64,000 nucleotides of DNA from Rotaria sp. Silwood1 (taxonomy: Eukaryota > Rotifera > Eurotatoria > Philodinida > Philodinidae): positions 1 to 64,000 of the forward strand of contig CAJNOP010000882.1 of NCBI GenBank assembly GCA_905250075.1, given 5' to 3'. The first letter of the stretch is position 1. Each line of letters begins with the position of its first letter. A program made the translations under genes and the position numbers. Positions 47,475 to 60,270 of the stretch are shown here, piece after piece. The notes beneath the pieces are model-generated. The model saw only the letters and a list, made by a program, of their open reading frames with translations, was not told the origin of the DNA and made no database searches.

Positions 47475-48562
47475 TTAAATGAAACATACACCACGTCGAC
47501 ATGCTTCACAATGTTCTCTAGCGTGTGATGCCATCATTTTTCCTTTTCTTTGAGCAGGATCATGATGTGATGCACGAGATCGTTTACTGTTATTTTGAAC
47601 TAATTTTTGATTCTCTAATTCGATATTATTAATCATATCTGGAAAATATCTTTCAAAAATTGATAAAGCTAAATTTTTCATTACTCGACAAACTTCATCT
47701 AAATTATGCGAAAAAATGAAAATTTACAACATAATATAAAAAAGAATAAAAGACTTACCAATATACCAAAGAGCTTGAGTATATGAATTACAATGTTGAC
47801 AATTTTGACCAAAAATTTTAAGTACAATAAAACCAATTTTTGGTGAACATACTGAAAATGAAACTCGAGCTCGCATTGATGTCCATGAATGTTGACAATA
47901 AATATTTGAACATTGAAATTGTGCTTTAGCATTGTCAAGTTTGAAATAATCAAATTGTAAATTTGCATAGCATTCATCAGCAAGTTCTTCTTCAGTGAAA
48001 AGATAATAACGACTTTTGTGACATAATGATAATGGTACTGAAATACGTCGAGCAAATTCACCATGAAAAGCTATGCTTGTATCAGAACAAAAATCTTTTT
48101 TTGTATGATCTGGAATATTTTGAGCAAGTTTAACTGCAAAAAGAAAAAACACAAACAGAAAAAAGTTACATTTAGTGTAACGACATTACAAATGACTATT
48201 GAGTCATAGTGACTAAATAAAAAACTGTTGTCCAACTTACGATCTTTTTTAATAAGTGTAAGTGTTGTTTCATCTTGAGTTTCACATTCTGAAAAACCTT
48301 CATCAGAAATTAGAGTAAATGATTTTATTGATAATTGATCTTCATTATCATTGGGTGTTGCTCGAAAAACATACTCCAATTGTTGTTGTTGTTGTTGTTC
48401 AATTTCTTCTGTACCTGAATCACCATCAGGTATTAATTCAATTGAATTTTGATCATTTGTAGGTAAACATTGATGAAATTTTGGATGATCAGATTTTTTC
48501 ATTTTTGAATGGTCTGCAGTTGAACTATGTTGGCGAGTCAATTGAGAAATTGATCTAGTCAT
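47475..48562 (-). CDS. 3CxxC-type zinc-finger protein (RTP/ZAR1-like), 306 aa
   Basis: Three exons: 48562-48241, 48133-47759 and 47698-47475. Introns are 107 and 60 nt (both GTAAGT donors), and the sum is 307 codons including TAA. The N-terminal 110 residues are polar and low-complexity, with six glutamines from a CAA run (48380-48400) and acidic patches. From about residue 125 a 3CxxC zinc-finger domain appears: AQFQCSNIYCQHSWTSMRAR, then KIFGQNCQHCN, AQAL/WYIDEVCRVMK, and the closing HAREHCEACRRGVCFI. The CxxxxC..W.S..Q.C..C....H...CEAC..G.C order is that of receptor-transporting and ZAR1-like proteins. There is no C-terminal transmembrane helix, so it is more like the soluble ZAR1 or fungal 3CxxC members. 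The role is probably RNA or protein binding in the cytosol (inference). Confidence 0.8.
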
Positions 48563-51500
48563 AATTGCTTTTATTATTTAAGATAATACTATGTATGTGT
48601 TGAAAATCTGAAAGTGAACATGAAATCTTGATGTTTGAGTTTATATAGGGAGGAAACGGTATGATGAGTAAACTGGGTAAGTTTATTTTTATTTCCGCGG
48701 TGTATTCTTAAGGAACGAATGAGGAAGGAAAAAACCAAGTGAAAGCTTGACGAAGAAAGGATGTAAAGATTAATAAAAGAATATTTAATTCTGTTACACG
48801 AGAAAAATTAGAAACAAAGAGATTAATTAAAAGTATATTAAGATTGCTTTTATCATAAATTTCATTTAAATATTTATGTTTGAAATGAAAATTCGAATCA
48901 TTTGAAGAAGTAAAGAAAATTCCAAGCCATTTCAAAAAATTCAAGCAAGGTAAGAGAATGATGAAATGTTTTTTTATCGTACAATTACATTTATCTCTGA
49001 AAAATAATCATGTCACGTTTTTCTCGTGTGTCATTTCCTAATGACGTATCTGAATGATGCAATTATATAAATGAAACGAAGAATGTTTTACTGTGTTTCT
49101 TTGTTTATGACTTGATGCATATAAAGAAGTACAATTATATAAAAATACATATAGACGCGAGAGAGAGAGAATGATATTTTTTTTCTTTCTACTCTTGTGC
49201 AGTAATTGAAACAAAGAATATAGATATCAGCTGATTTTTTTTCTTTACTTCACGTCAACCATTTAGTTGGAAAATTCCAAGATGATGCAATAACTTATCA
49301 AAATGACTCATTTTTAAATAAAATACGAAAAAGAGATGTATGAATGAAAAATAATAATCTGATATTAATCAAATTAATATTTGCATTTCTTATTATTATT
49401 TATTTATCGTAAATAAAATTTAGATTTGTATCACTTGACAATACAACTAGATACGATAGAAAATTCGAAACTGTGTGTTGAACTTTATATTTCGCTTTCT
49501 TTCTTATTTATTCCCGCTGTATGTCACCTATCATAATTATAAGAATCGATAATTCATATATGTTTCATGAGAAAAAACCTAGAGAAGACAAAAACACTAG
49601 AAATTTCTTTTATCGTTAATGACAACTGCAGTCAATGATGATTGAATACATTTCCATACTAACTGCCGTCGGATTCTTATCTCAGAGCTCCTTGGCGATG
49701 AAAAAAGACATTGAACGAAATAAACAATAGATTTTCACTGTTCTAGAATATTCGAAAACTTTCCTTGAAATCGTATAGTTTGTTTTTGTACTTTTACACT
49801 AATAAAAATTGACATTATAGGTGTCAATGACAGTGGGTGGTCATCGATTGATTTGCCATAGTCATCATATGATTAACATAAAAAGCATCAATTGATCAAG
49901 TTAAAACTTCGGAAAATACTCAATATTTGTGTTTGTGAGCTTATCAATATATATACACAAAAATTTGTTAAGATTCTTCATATATTCGATGAATATGTAT
50001 GATTGATTTATTTATCAGTTAGATCAATGGTTATCATAATGATGATGTCATCTAAAGTAGAACAAGAGTTTTCTATCCGAAATGCAATAATGAACACGAT
50101 ATATCGTTTCTATGTCGATTGATTACTTCGGAAAACCCATTGGCCTGCTAAAGATTTTTTTTCCTTTACGTATTTTGTATTATTACAATGAAGTTAAAGA
50201 ACTTATGTGAGAGTATTACATTTTAGTCTCAAACAGACTATGCTAATAAGTTTTCTTTTAGCTTAAACTACAGTACATCTTATCCTAAAATAGAAATAGT
50301 AAGATTCGCCATTTGGTTGTAAAATATGTCAAATGACAAGAAACTTTCTACGAGAAAAAATAATTTTTCTGCATAGAAAATCTTGTGAAGACTGTTTAAA
50401 AATGAGTGCATGAAACATTAAACTAAAAACAACATGTAAAATACTGATTTAGTAAGAAATAGTAAATCTAATTGATGTTCATAAAAAAAATCCACGAACA
50501 AACTGTAATACACAATAGAAAATTATGTTTTTCCAGTGTCTGCACTATGATTTTTAATAGTACAAAAAAAAAGTAAATTTTACTTATATATATCAAATGA
50601 AAACTGATTGCAAAGATTTTTTGTTTTGTTATGTTGACCTTGAAAAATCTCTAGAATTTGATCATAAGTATTTTTTTTCACGAATTAAAATTAAAACAAA
50701 ACACAATAAATAATAATAAATCAAACAAATTAATTTTTATTTTTTCATCATTTGACAACTATAATAAATAATTAGCGTGACAATTTTCATTGAAACATCT
50801 AAAATGATTTAACCATTCAAAAATACAAAAGAGTTCAAGTGCAGTAAACATATTTTATTGAAAATAATTTTTATTTTAACAAATACATTTATGTTCTTCA
50901 TTGTAATGAATCAATATATGACACGTATATATAGACAAAGAAAAAGGACTTGTCCTCTTTAATCATTTTATTGTTTTGAACATTATTTTTGGCACATCAA
51001 ACTATCGTTCGGGAAATTTTTTTCCTGGCCAACTACCTTTAATTTATATTTTGCATCGTTGATTATACATTTTCAAGTTTGATAATTGAGAAAATCAATC
51101 GGAACTTTTACTTTGGTTTCTAAATTATTTCCGATTTCTCTATCAAAATAAATAACCGAAGTGTATTCTAAAGTATGAATGAAAACGAAGGACTTGACCT
51201 CTACTTTTTAATAACATTTATATTGACTTCATTCTAAATAAATAAACTAATGATAGAACATTCAATTTGAAAATACTCTCGATTGCACTTTACAATCGAA
51301 ATTGTACGATGATGTATTCGTTCAATTAAAGAAACATCAAACCAAAACAAAGAAAATTCAGATAATGAGTTTACATTGCGATATTCATGAGAAAAAAAAT
51401 ATTGCTGCTAATACTTATTTCAAAGTTGTACATGATAAAGGTATACGAAAAAAAAAACAATGCAAAAGAAATAGTTGATTTTACGTTTTTTTTAACATCA

Positions 51501-53109
51501 TTTATAAAAAAAAAACCTTTGAAAAATGTTATTGAAATCAGAAGTACATATTTTATAGTGTCTCAAAACAATTTTTATTATGAATTTTCGATTTTTTACA
51601 AGACAAGCTTCTCGTAGAATAAAGTATCGACAAAATATAAGTCTTGCTAAACATATATTTATTTTTCGAGATTAATATGTTTTGAATTCTTTGATCCTTT
51701 CGTAATCAATCTTTATTAAGAAGAAATGAAGAATTTTTTCTTTCAAGTCTTAGAAAGTTATGTACGATTGTTTTATGAGATTCATAATCAAATTTTCTTT
51801 CTTTGATAATCAATCAAACGACTATCCTTACATTATTTTGAATTAAAAATCTAATGCTTGAAAAAAAAAACTGCGCAAAAACTTTTCAATTCGTTCTTTT
51901 TTTTTTTGTTTGTATTCGTTTTTTTACATGAACCAACGATGTATTACAAGTGTCAATTGTTTGTTCTGTTCTATTTACTTATCATCTGCGTCTCAAATAT
52001 TCCAATTCTTGTGTAGTTGATGAATAGAATTACATTGAATGATCTTATTTCATCCACATCCATACATTTTCGAAGTGAACCTTCGAATTATCGTGACAAC
52101 ATGAAGGTCTTCTGATGTTTTTAAAATTTTTTACTATTATTAGACTCAATCAGTTGAATATCAATCTGATAGTCAATGTTTCAAAGAAACAATTCAATAT
52201 GTTGGTAACACATAGAATTTTCCTAGATATGCGCTTGATTATGAATTGTTTTTCATTTTGATTATTCTATGTTTTATTTCGATCAGTTGTCTATAATTTA
52301 ATGTAAAATTTATGTTTTTTACGATTACTATTTGAGACTCAATGAAGTAAGCGTGTCAACGATGTATTAGATTGTGTTTTAAGTCAATCGATTTGCCAGC
52401 ACGATAAAAGTACGTCAGCATCTATTATGAGAGCATTGCTCTGTTTTTTTTTGTAACATATTCTTTTTCTTTCTATCGATTTTTTTCACGTTTCTAAGGA
52501 ACAACCTCTTGGTTCTCCTCTCAGTCTTTAGAGAAAGTAAAGAAGTCAGACTGTTTATTTTTATTTCTTGTTACAATTAATTCAAAGAAGGTAAAAAAAT
52601 ACTATTCACATATTTAATAGTATTTTTTCTCTAGAAGCAACGCGTATCATATACAATCCAGTTCGATATTCTATGAGAACAGAAATTTGTTATCAACAAA
52701 TATTTGAATAATAGATACATTCTAGATTTTATAAACTGCTAAAGCAAAGAAACCAAATGGTAAACATAGTTGACTTTACATATTATTTTTTATTAATAAA
52801 CACTTAACAGTTGGTGATCAGTGAGTAAATAAGAATCAAATACAGTATTATTTTCTAGTGTAAATAAGTTTCAATAATGAATATCTTCATATAATGAGCA
52901 TTTTAGAATTTACATCGATTAACTCTTACTTAAAACAAAACGGTTCATAGTAAATACTTTTTATGATAGTCTATAAAAGACTATACCCATTCCTTCCAGT
53001 CAACATGACTTCCGTTATATTTTTTTTCTTGTTTTACTTCACTTTATGTGTGACATTGCATGCGATTCAGAAAGAAAATAGATTAAAAAAAAACTAATTC
53101 ATACGTAGG
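48563..53109. other. Gene desert
   Basis: Roughly 4.5 kb of very AT-rich DNA with homopolymer runs. ORFs such as 48708-48944 and 51387-51617 are Lys/Phe/Ile/Asn-rich and match chance reading of AT-rich sequence. A lone CA-rich tract lies at 52049-52066. Nothing else can be supported. Confidence 0.6.
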
Positions 53110-53319
53110 TTAATCATGCTCGGCTGTATATCGATCAATTATGTCGGAAAATGATAATTGTCGTGTACGGTGGTAGTTTACAGCTGTCGTAAGGAATGCT
53201 TTACAAAGCATTATGACTGTCGCACACATTGACCATAGAAAAGTGTCGTCAACGAATAGCATTATAATACGGCAACTATAATTGTTCATCGAATTAATAT
53301 CTTCAGATATTGTAAACAA
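53110..53319 (-). pseudogene. Possible MAPEG (microsomal glutathione S-transferase)-like N-terminal fragment
   Basis: A 69-codon frame reads MNNYSCRIIMLFVDDTFLWS, then ATVIMLCKAFLTTAVNYHRT and RQLSFSDIIDRYTAEHD, TAA. One membrane helix ending in Lys, a T..YR-like stretch and a downstream acidic motif recall the first helix of MGST1-type MAPEG enzymes (L..K......T...R...F..PED). The remaining three helices and the RxxxN(D)xE motif were not found on this strand nearby, so this would be truncated. Similarity is weak. Confidence 0.25.
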
Positions 53320-53855
53320 TTTTACAACGAATCATCATTTTCTTCGACACTTTGTCGTAAACAACCATTAAAGTAGATGATCTTCTCCCATTGATCATAA
53401 TAGAGGAAAATAATTTAGTATACATTTTCTTTTTATAATTTTTTTCTGAAGGTTAATTTACAGGAAATATTGAAATCTCTCTGAGTAGTCAACAAAATTG
53501 ACATGCAACCATTTTTTTTGAGCACAGTTATTTTAGCTATTGCTAGATACAACAAAATAGAATATTTTCACTGTTTAATTATTTAGCAAGAGCTGAAAGT
53601 TTTATAGATGACATTAACTGTAAGATTTGACATGCTAAATTTAAGTGAAAAAATTTTTGAAAAATGATTAATTCTCATAGTAACACTTAATTCAATGGAA
53701 ATATTACTAATTGAAATTTGTAAAAAGAAAAAACATTGTATTGTAATTCTAGGTTTTCAAGTGTCCTAAAACAAGGAACATGAAACATTAAACATTTATA
53801 AAAATCATCATTTCAATCTAGATCATCTTAGAAGAATCTTCGATGAATATTTAGC

Positions 53856-54207
53856 TTTCGGGCGATACAATCATTATGATTGATGAAAATTTCAGCTGTG
53901 GAACAAAAACTATCAATTTTGAAGAGTAGAATCTACTCTTTCAAATAAGATCTCACTGCTGTCTGTACTATGTTTCGTTCAAATTTTATAGTGTCTCTAG
54001 GTTTTGAAGTACTTTGAGTAGTAATTTCTAGTCATTTTTTGAATACTTTGCAGCTCATTGCTTTTAAGCGCTGTAACATTTAAGTGGAAGCTAGTACAGA
54101 GGACAATAAGATCTTATTTAAAAAAGTAGAGTCTATTTTTCAGAATTGATAGTTTTGTCTTATAGTTAAAATTTTGTATTAATAATAATGATAGTGTCGC
54201 TCGATTT
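53856..54207. mobile_element. MITE-like palindrome
   Basis: Inverted arms: left about 53856-54000, right about 54090-54207. The ends match as tcgggcgatacaatcatt and, on the complement, tcgagcgacactatcatt. Internal matches include acaaaaactatcaatt / acaaaactatcaatt and aaataagatct. Nested small palindromes (gagtagaatctactc) lie within each arm. The centre is unique, about 90 bp. No coding capacity. It is a separate family from the 43952-44582 element. Confidence 0.65.
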
Positions 54208-54555
54208 TTTAGAATATTTCAAGGCCTAAAATTAAAATGAGTTTTTCTAGAAAATTCAAGGTAGTAATAATTTACATTGTATGAAATTGAAATATGAGTA
54301 ACAGTGATATTTCAAAAATTTTTTTGTTTTTTCACTAACTATTGTTGACGATCTTGATTTTGGCATTAATGTTTGAATGAAGAACTAGCCAAGCGTGGAG
54401 AATCATCTTTTTACTTAAAAAGTTGATTTTGTTCGTTTATCAATTTTTCATTCACATTTAAGAACAGTTGAATGCCATTCTTCGCATGATTAGATTTGAA
54501 GAAGTTGTCTATTGTTCTATTTACGTTACAGATTTGAATTCATTTGGAAAGAAAT

Positions 54556-57500
54556 ATGGCTGATAAATTTAAACAGTATTTTACTAAACTCAAAGAAAAC
54601 GTAAGTTCATTGTATGTCAATACTCCATTTGGTTTGGTGTTTGATCTAATTGAACTGAAAACCGGTGTTCAATCTTCTATTATTGCTATGGGTATGTTTT
54701 GAATCGTTCTTTTCTTGTTTATGTTATGCTTTTATATTATTCTATAGCTCTATTCAGTATTTTTGCGATTTATCTTGTATTCGGCTGGTGCAATGATTTC
54801 GTTTGTAACCTCATCGGACTACTCTATCAAACATATGCGTCGTGAGTTAAATATTTTGTTTAAACATCATTTTCTTTTTAATTAAAATACTATTGTAAGA
54901 TGGATGTAATATTTCTTTCAACACCTATTCAGTTCGAATTACGAATGATTTGTGGGTCAAAAAATAGTTACAAGAAAATATTCACCCGTGATATCTTTAT
55001 TTGCAACTAATTGTTTTAAAGAGTTTAGTTTTTTCGATATGTTATAGGAGATCCTCTTTTTTCTTTCGTATCTTCAGCAGAGACCAATGAAATTTTTCAT
55101 ATAGACAGACTTTGAATAGTCAAGTAAAAGTTGAGCTAAAGTAAAATTAGTCAGATTATTTCTAATCATACATTTAGAGAATCAGGATAACAAATGAAAA
55201 GAGGTTTCTCCTTATTTCTCCCAGTCATTATGGTGATTAAGAGTAATTTTTTCAATACAGTGAATTTCCGCGCAGGGCGGTACGTATTTTTTTGTCTATG
55301 AAAAGTATCGTAATTGTCATCCAGGATGAACAAACTACAGTAGCGGACGTACATAAAGCCTTTACTTTTACCAATATTATATTTTTCGACGAAAAAGACA
55401 AAAAAAAACACGCATCGAGAGGATGAAGAAATTATCATACAATAATCTGCAGCTTAATTATCTGACGTACGAGGGACTAACAGGGTGAAATTTTCAAGTT
55501 TTTTTTTCTTTGAGAAATTTAATTTTGAGAGAAAGAAAAAAGATTGTCTCATTATTTTATTCACTTTTTCTGACCAAATAACAGCTAAATGAAACCTTCG
55601 ATTAGTCATATGTGGCTCTTCATCATCACAGTAACGTTGTAACAGCCCTAATCCATTGATGTAGCATGTTCACTATTTATTTTCATCAATGTTCTTTTTC
55701 CACGTTTCAATCAATGATTAGAAAACTGCTTAGAACTACACATATGATATAAGCTTTGTAAATGAATTAAATGTTCGTAAGATTTGAATATTATTCACTA
55801 ATTGTATACTTAATCTACTTTCTACATTATATCCGATTCGTTGTTTCTTGTTCTTTTGCGAAGAAGTAGTAAAAAACATTTTCTTAGTACATACTCTTTG
55901 AGCCTGAAACGTGAAACATACATATATTATCTAGTTTGATAAAACTAATATAAAATACGTAAAAGTGAAAAATCTCTTGTAAACTATAATTTTTTTTAGG
56001 ATAATCGAACACCAAACTAAGTATCTTTCTAATTTCTGTATTTCGCACAGAAAAAATTTTTTTTTTATGGACGCTCTTTTTTTAGTTTGCATTGTTGCTA
56101 TTCACTCATTATTTTTTCATTCATTTTCGTATTCAACATTCTTATTTTTATAGTCATTGAACTAATTGATAAATAACTCTGTTTTACATATCCATGATAT
56201 CTACAAAGTATCTTACACATTATAATGTATGTTAATCAACTCAGAAAAAAAAAATGATGGTAATTCTCTTTTAAAATTATAGTTTGATTAATTTTATAAA
56301 ATAACATTAATGAGAATCTGTGCTGCTAAGTGTCTGTAATGGGGTGGACAAGGGAGAGTGGCAACAAAATTTGACTTGAAACTTACACTCATTATTTTCT
56401 TCGAGAATGTATGTGAGTTTCACAAAATTAGATCAAATAAATTTATGATAATTATTTGATTTTATTTCAATAAAGTAACTTGATAAAAAATACGTTGTTT
56501 ATTATTATGAATTTTCATTCTAGCAGAAAATTCTAATGCACATTCTATTACAGAAATAGTCTTCAGTATCAATAAGAAGAGTTTGATTTGCAAAAAAAAT
56601 GCATGCAAACAACTCAGAAAAATTCAGACCAATTGGTAAAGAATTATCTAACATCGAGACACAAAGTGAAAAACTTGTCTCGCTCTAAACAGCAGATGAT
56701 TCCCGTACGAGGAATAGCTTATATTCATTCCAAAGAAATGCGTATTGAATAGGTGCCATTCTATCTCAGTATATCTTTTTTTGTTGAAATAAATTAATGC
56801 TGATTAGAGTTGGTATCATCTTTATCGAAATTTACTTTTTAATGAGTTTTAAGTACCATCATGACACGTATAAGTCCGCATTTAAAGTAGAAATTAGAGA
56901 CCGGTCCACTATTCTTATTGTAATCATAGAATGGTATGATTACTCAAAGAATAAATCTTAATAAAGCTATGATAGACTTGACATAACTTTGGAAAAAAAA
57001 TTAATATTTGTAAACATTATTGAATTCTGTGTTAAGTAAGACCAAACTCGTGTAACAACAAATACATGAAAGTTCTCTTTTTGTCCCAGAGTAACACAAT
57101 AACAAATTCTTTCACCAATAGATGTCATGGATAAATAAGAGTAATATTTTATCTTCTGTCTCAATAAGAATTCGCACAGAAGCAGAAAGTTTACAAAAAA
57201 ATTACCATACATAGAATATTTCATGATACATATACGATATCTAAAATTAACATAAAGAACTATATCGAGTAGCATAGATTCTAGAAGTAACTACGTGCCA
57301 CTAAGGTTTGACTTCAGGACACACTCTCAATGTTTGCTTATTTTTATATCACCTTATTTTCCTTTACTCATTTTCTTATTTGCTTTTACTTCAAAAATAT
57401 GAACATAAAGATTCGTTTTTAAGCATTCGTTAGACGTCTACACACTATACTTTCACTTGAAATTTTACTAATTGACACGCTCGTTTTGTCTCTTGTCAAT

Positions 57501-58021
57501 GTTGATCTTTCTCTCTCTACGAGAATGAAGCCAAAGACGAACTGAGCCAAAAAAAAAAATTAGCATCATTTCAATTAGATATCCTCATGAAACTATTTCA
57601 CATTGGATATGTAGCAGTAAAATTATATTATGATCACGGCTAACTTTGATTCGTGTATGATGAAAAAGTCTTATCCATTAAATACTGATGATATGATTCA
57701 ATATTTTAAAATCTCTTATTAGCTTTATGGTTATTCAATTGCCTGGCATATTCGATGAGAAACGACTACTGATTAGTTGGATGATTTATTCATCACTTGA
57801 TTGCATTGAATATATCTTGCATGGTTTATGTGATTTCTTACAATTCTATTGGCTTGGTAAATGCATTTTTCTCGTCTGGTTTCTGCAATCTGGATCATCA
57901 TCATCATCATCATCGACTGAAATAACTCCTGAATCCGAGACAACTGATTTGGTTAATGAAGAACTTACTGTTGTTCGCCAAAGTGCAACGCAAGATGGCC
58001 CTAAAAGAATTCAACTCAATG
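54556..58021 (+). CDS. REEP5/DP1/Yop1-like ER-shaping membrane protein
   Basis: Exons 54556-54691, 54748-54841 and 57723-58021 (GT-AG, frame kept); introns are 56 and 2881 nt. The product is a TB2/DP1/HVA22 family protein: ELKTGVQSSIIAM, then LFSIFAIYLVFGWCNDFVCN and LIGLLYQTYAS, then RLLISWMIYSSLDCIEYILH and LGKCIFLVWFLQ. It aligns block by block with REEP5 (..AKTGVNRSF.., ..LYLVFG..LLCNLIGFGYPAY.., ..WLTYWVVY..FF.., ..KCGFLLWCM..). These proteins form wedge hairpins that curve ER tubules. The usual KAIESPNKEDD motif after YAS is replaced by IQLPGIFDEKR. The tail has a serine run from a TCA repeat (57893-57914), then an acidic stretch to QLNG. A GTATGT donor at 58022 could join the NHL exon at 58773; read through, the frame stops at 58027-58029. 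Confidence 0.8.
54842..57722 (+). other. 2.9-kb intron of the REEP5-like gene
   Basis: The donor GTGAGT and acceptor ..ttattag join TC|C, restoring the conserved YAS segment. The length is extreme against the 50-65 nt introns common here. No gene or foldback was recognised in it. Minus-strand ORFs 55166-55438 and 56967-57275 have no family features. Confidence 0.6.
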
Positions 58022-58772
58022 GTATGTAAAAATTATATTCCAACATCATCATTTGATTGAATAAACCTAGTAATTAACTAGTTTTATTTCTCATATAAAT
58101 CATTCTTGGTATGTATACATAATCAATAACTGCTTGTTAATTCTTAGACTTTTATTTGGTTTTAGACAAATATTGATCTAAAAAAGAGAGCGATCTAATT
58201 TGAATGTTGAATTAAATATTCACATTTATTTCCCTTTCCTTATTGTTCGGCAAAGATGAATTCGTAAGACTCTTCTAACACACATATTAGTTCGAACTTA
58301 ATATCAATAACGTGATTCATTAGCGTTTCAGCAAAGAGCGTGTAGTTTGATAATATTTCGAAATTTATACATTTGCATTTGACTTAGAAAACTTTTTACT
58401 TTAGAATCAATTTTATTTTCTCACTCGTCCCTGTGAACATAGAATATCATATAATATAATCTTGGTCTGCATGTATTTACAATGAGTGAACATATGGTAT
58501 TTGTTTATGCGTTACAGTCTGTCGGAGAGAAATGGTAGACCTAACTTTGTCGACGTTTACTCCAAGATTTATTTACCATCATATTTCACAAAACTTCGTT
58601 TTTGTATTTCGAGAAATTTTACAAATAATTGAATGATATTCGGTTACTAGTTTTTACCAAAGCTTGATGATTATGTGTATTTGGTTGAGCTCTATTCCTT
58701 TATTATCTAAAGATTCATCTTACTTTGGTGAATACTCATTCATAATAATTGAAATGTTTTTTTTTTCTTTAG

Positions 58773-59701
58773 TACCACCACGTTCTGCTATTCTTAGTCG
58801 CAATACAGAATGGAGGCAGAGTGCTGTCACTGTTGCCGGAGGAAATAGTAATGGTAATGATCTAAATCAATTATGGCTACCTTCTAGCGTGTTTGTTGAT
58901 GATAATGAAAATATCTTTGTCGCTGATTCAGCCAATGATCGTATTGTTGAATGGAAAGCTGGTGCAAAAGAAGGTCGAATAGTCGCTGGTGGTGATGATC
59001 CGCTTCAGGAAACCAGCACGTTGAATGCCCCATTAGATGTGATCGTTGATAAAAAGACGAATAGTTTAATTATCTGTGATACTACTAGACGACGAGTAAT
59101 TCGATGGCGTCGTGGAGCTGATACAGAAGATGAAACAATTACCACAGACATCGATTGCAATGGTTTGACAATGGATGAAAATGGATCTATCTACGTTACT
59201 GACAATGAAAGAAATGAAGTTATGCGATACGATATTGGAGACAGTAAAGGAACGATAGTTGCCGGTGGCAACGGAAAAGGTGATGGTCTAAATCAATTGA
59301 GTGGTGCTTACTGCGTTTTCGTTGATCAAAACTATTCAATATATGTTTCTGATGAAGATAATCATCGTGTCATGAAATGGGCAGATGGTGCCACCGAAGG
59401 TGTAGTCGTGGCTGGTGGTCAAGGAGAAGGTGACAGCCTTTCACAGTTAAAAGACCCTCGAGGAGTTATCGTAGATCAATTAGGAACTGTTTATGTAGCT
59501 GATTACGGAAACGCACGAGTAATGCGTTGGTTCAAAGATGCTACCCAAGGTGATATAATTGCAGGTGGTAATGGTCAAGGAGACGCAGCTAATCAATTGG
59601 CATGGCCTAATGGCTTAGCATTTGATAGTCAAGGTAATCTCTATGTTGTGGATGCAGGCAATAGTCGTGTTCAAAAGTTCGACATCGTTGAAAATTATTA
59701 A
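58773..59701 (+). CDS. NHL-repeat beta-propeller domain (about six blades)
   Basis: The exon starts after a strong polypyrimidine acceptor (ttttttctttag) and ends with TAA. About 309 residues form six NHL blades, each with the pattern AGGN..G....QL..P.G..VD....IYV.D..N.RV..W..GA.EG. Clear blades include VTVAGGNSNGNDLNQL, IFVADSANDRIVEWKAGAK, IYVSDEDNHRVMKWADGATE and VYVADYGNARVMRWFKDATQ. The third blade is degenerate (ERNEVMRYDI). The entry sequence (VPPRSAILSRNTEWRQSAVT) matches how bdelloid NHL propellers begin (recollection). The exon needs one base from an upstream exon. The donor at 58022, closing the REEP5-like exon, supplies it and gives a 485-residue REEP-NHL protein. Otherwise an unseen first exon lies in 58030-58772. 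Confidence 0.85.
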
Positions 59702-60221
59702 TTGCTCACAGGAGAACTCTATCTATGGCACATTTTTATTAATTATCAACTAACCAAATAACACACCATTGATGATTTTTTAGTTTCTTCAATTAGATGT
59801 TTTTACATTTTTTGACGAGTTTGAAATAAATCATCTATTCAAATCTGACTCGATTTGCTAAATAGTATGGTTATACAAAACAAGCAAAGAAAATGATCAA
59901 TTTATAATTGTAGAGGAGCATCATAATTCAAATAAGAAATTTTTGTGCTAGCATACAGAAAACAAGAGAAGCTCGTTTGTCAAATGTTTTTTTTCAGCGA
60001 CTATTCCGGAGCCACTGTTGAGTTATTTTATTCATGTTTTGTATAAAAAACTTCAACCATTATTACGCAGGGCGTACGTTGAACAGTGAAAGTGCTTGGC
60101 CAATAATAGTCATCGATTTGATCGACATTCGTGTTATCCTTGATTTCATTTTTTTTTTTCGGATAGGTACAATAACTACACTGTGTAGTGATTTATTGCA
60201 CTTCATACACGGATCTCAGAA

Positions 60222-60270
60222 TATGGGTGTAGGTGTGGATGAGCAGGAAATAAAACCCACAACCACATTC
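60222..60270. repeat. GT/CA foldback, copy 3' of the NHL gene
   Basis: GT arm 60222-60240 (atgggtgtaggtgtggat), loop gagcaggaaataaa, CA arm 60254-60270 (cccacaaccacattc). The loop end aggaaataaa is close to agaaataaa in the copy at 44533-44580. Confidence 0.7.
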
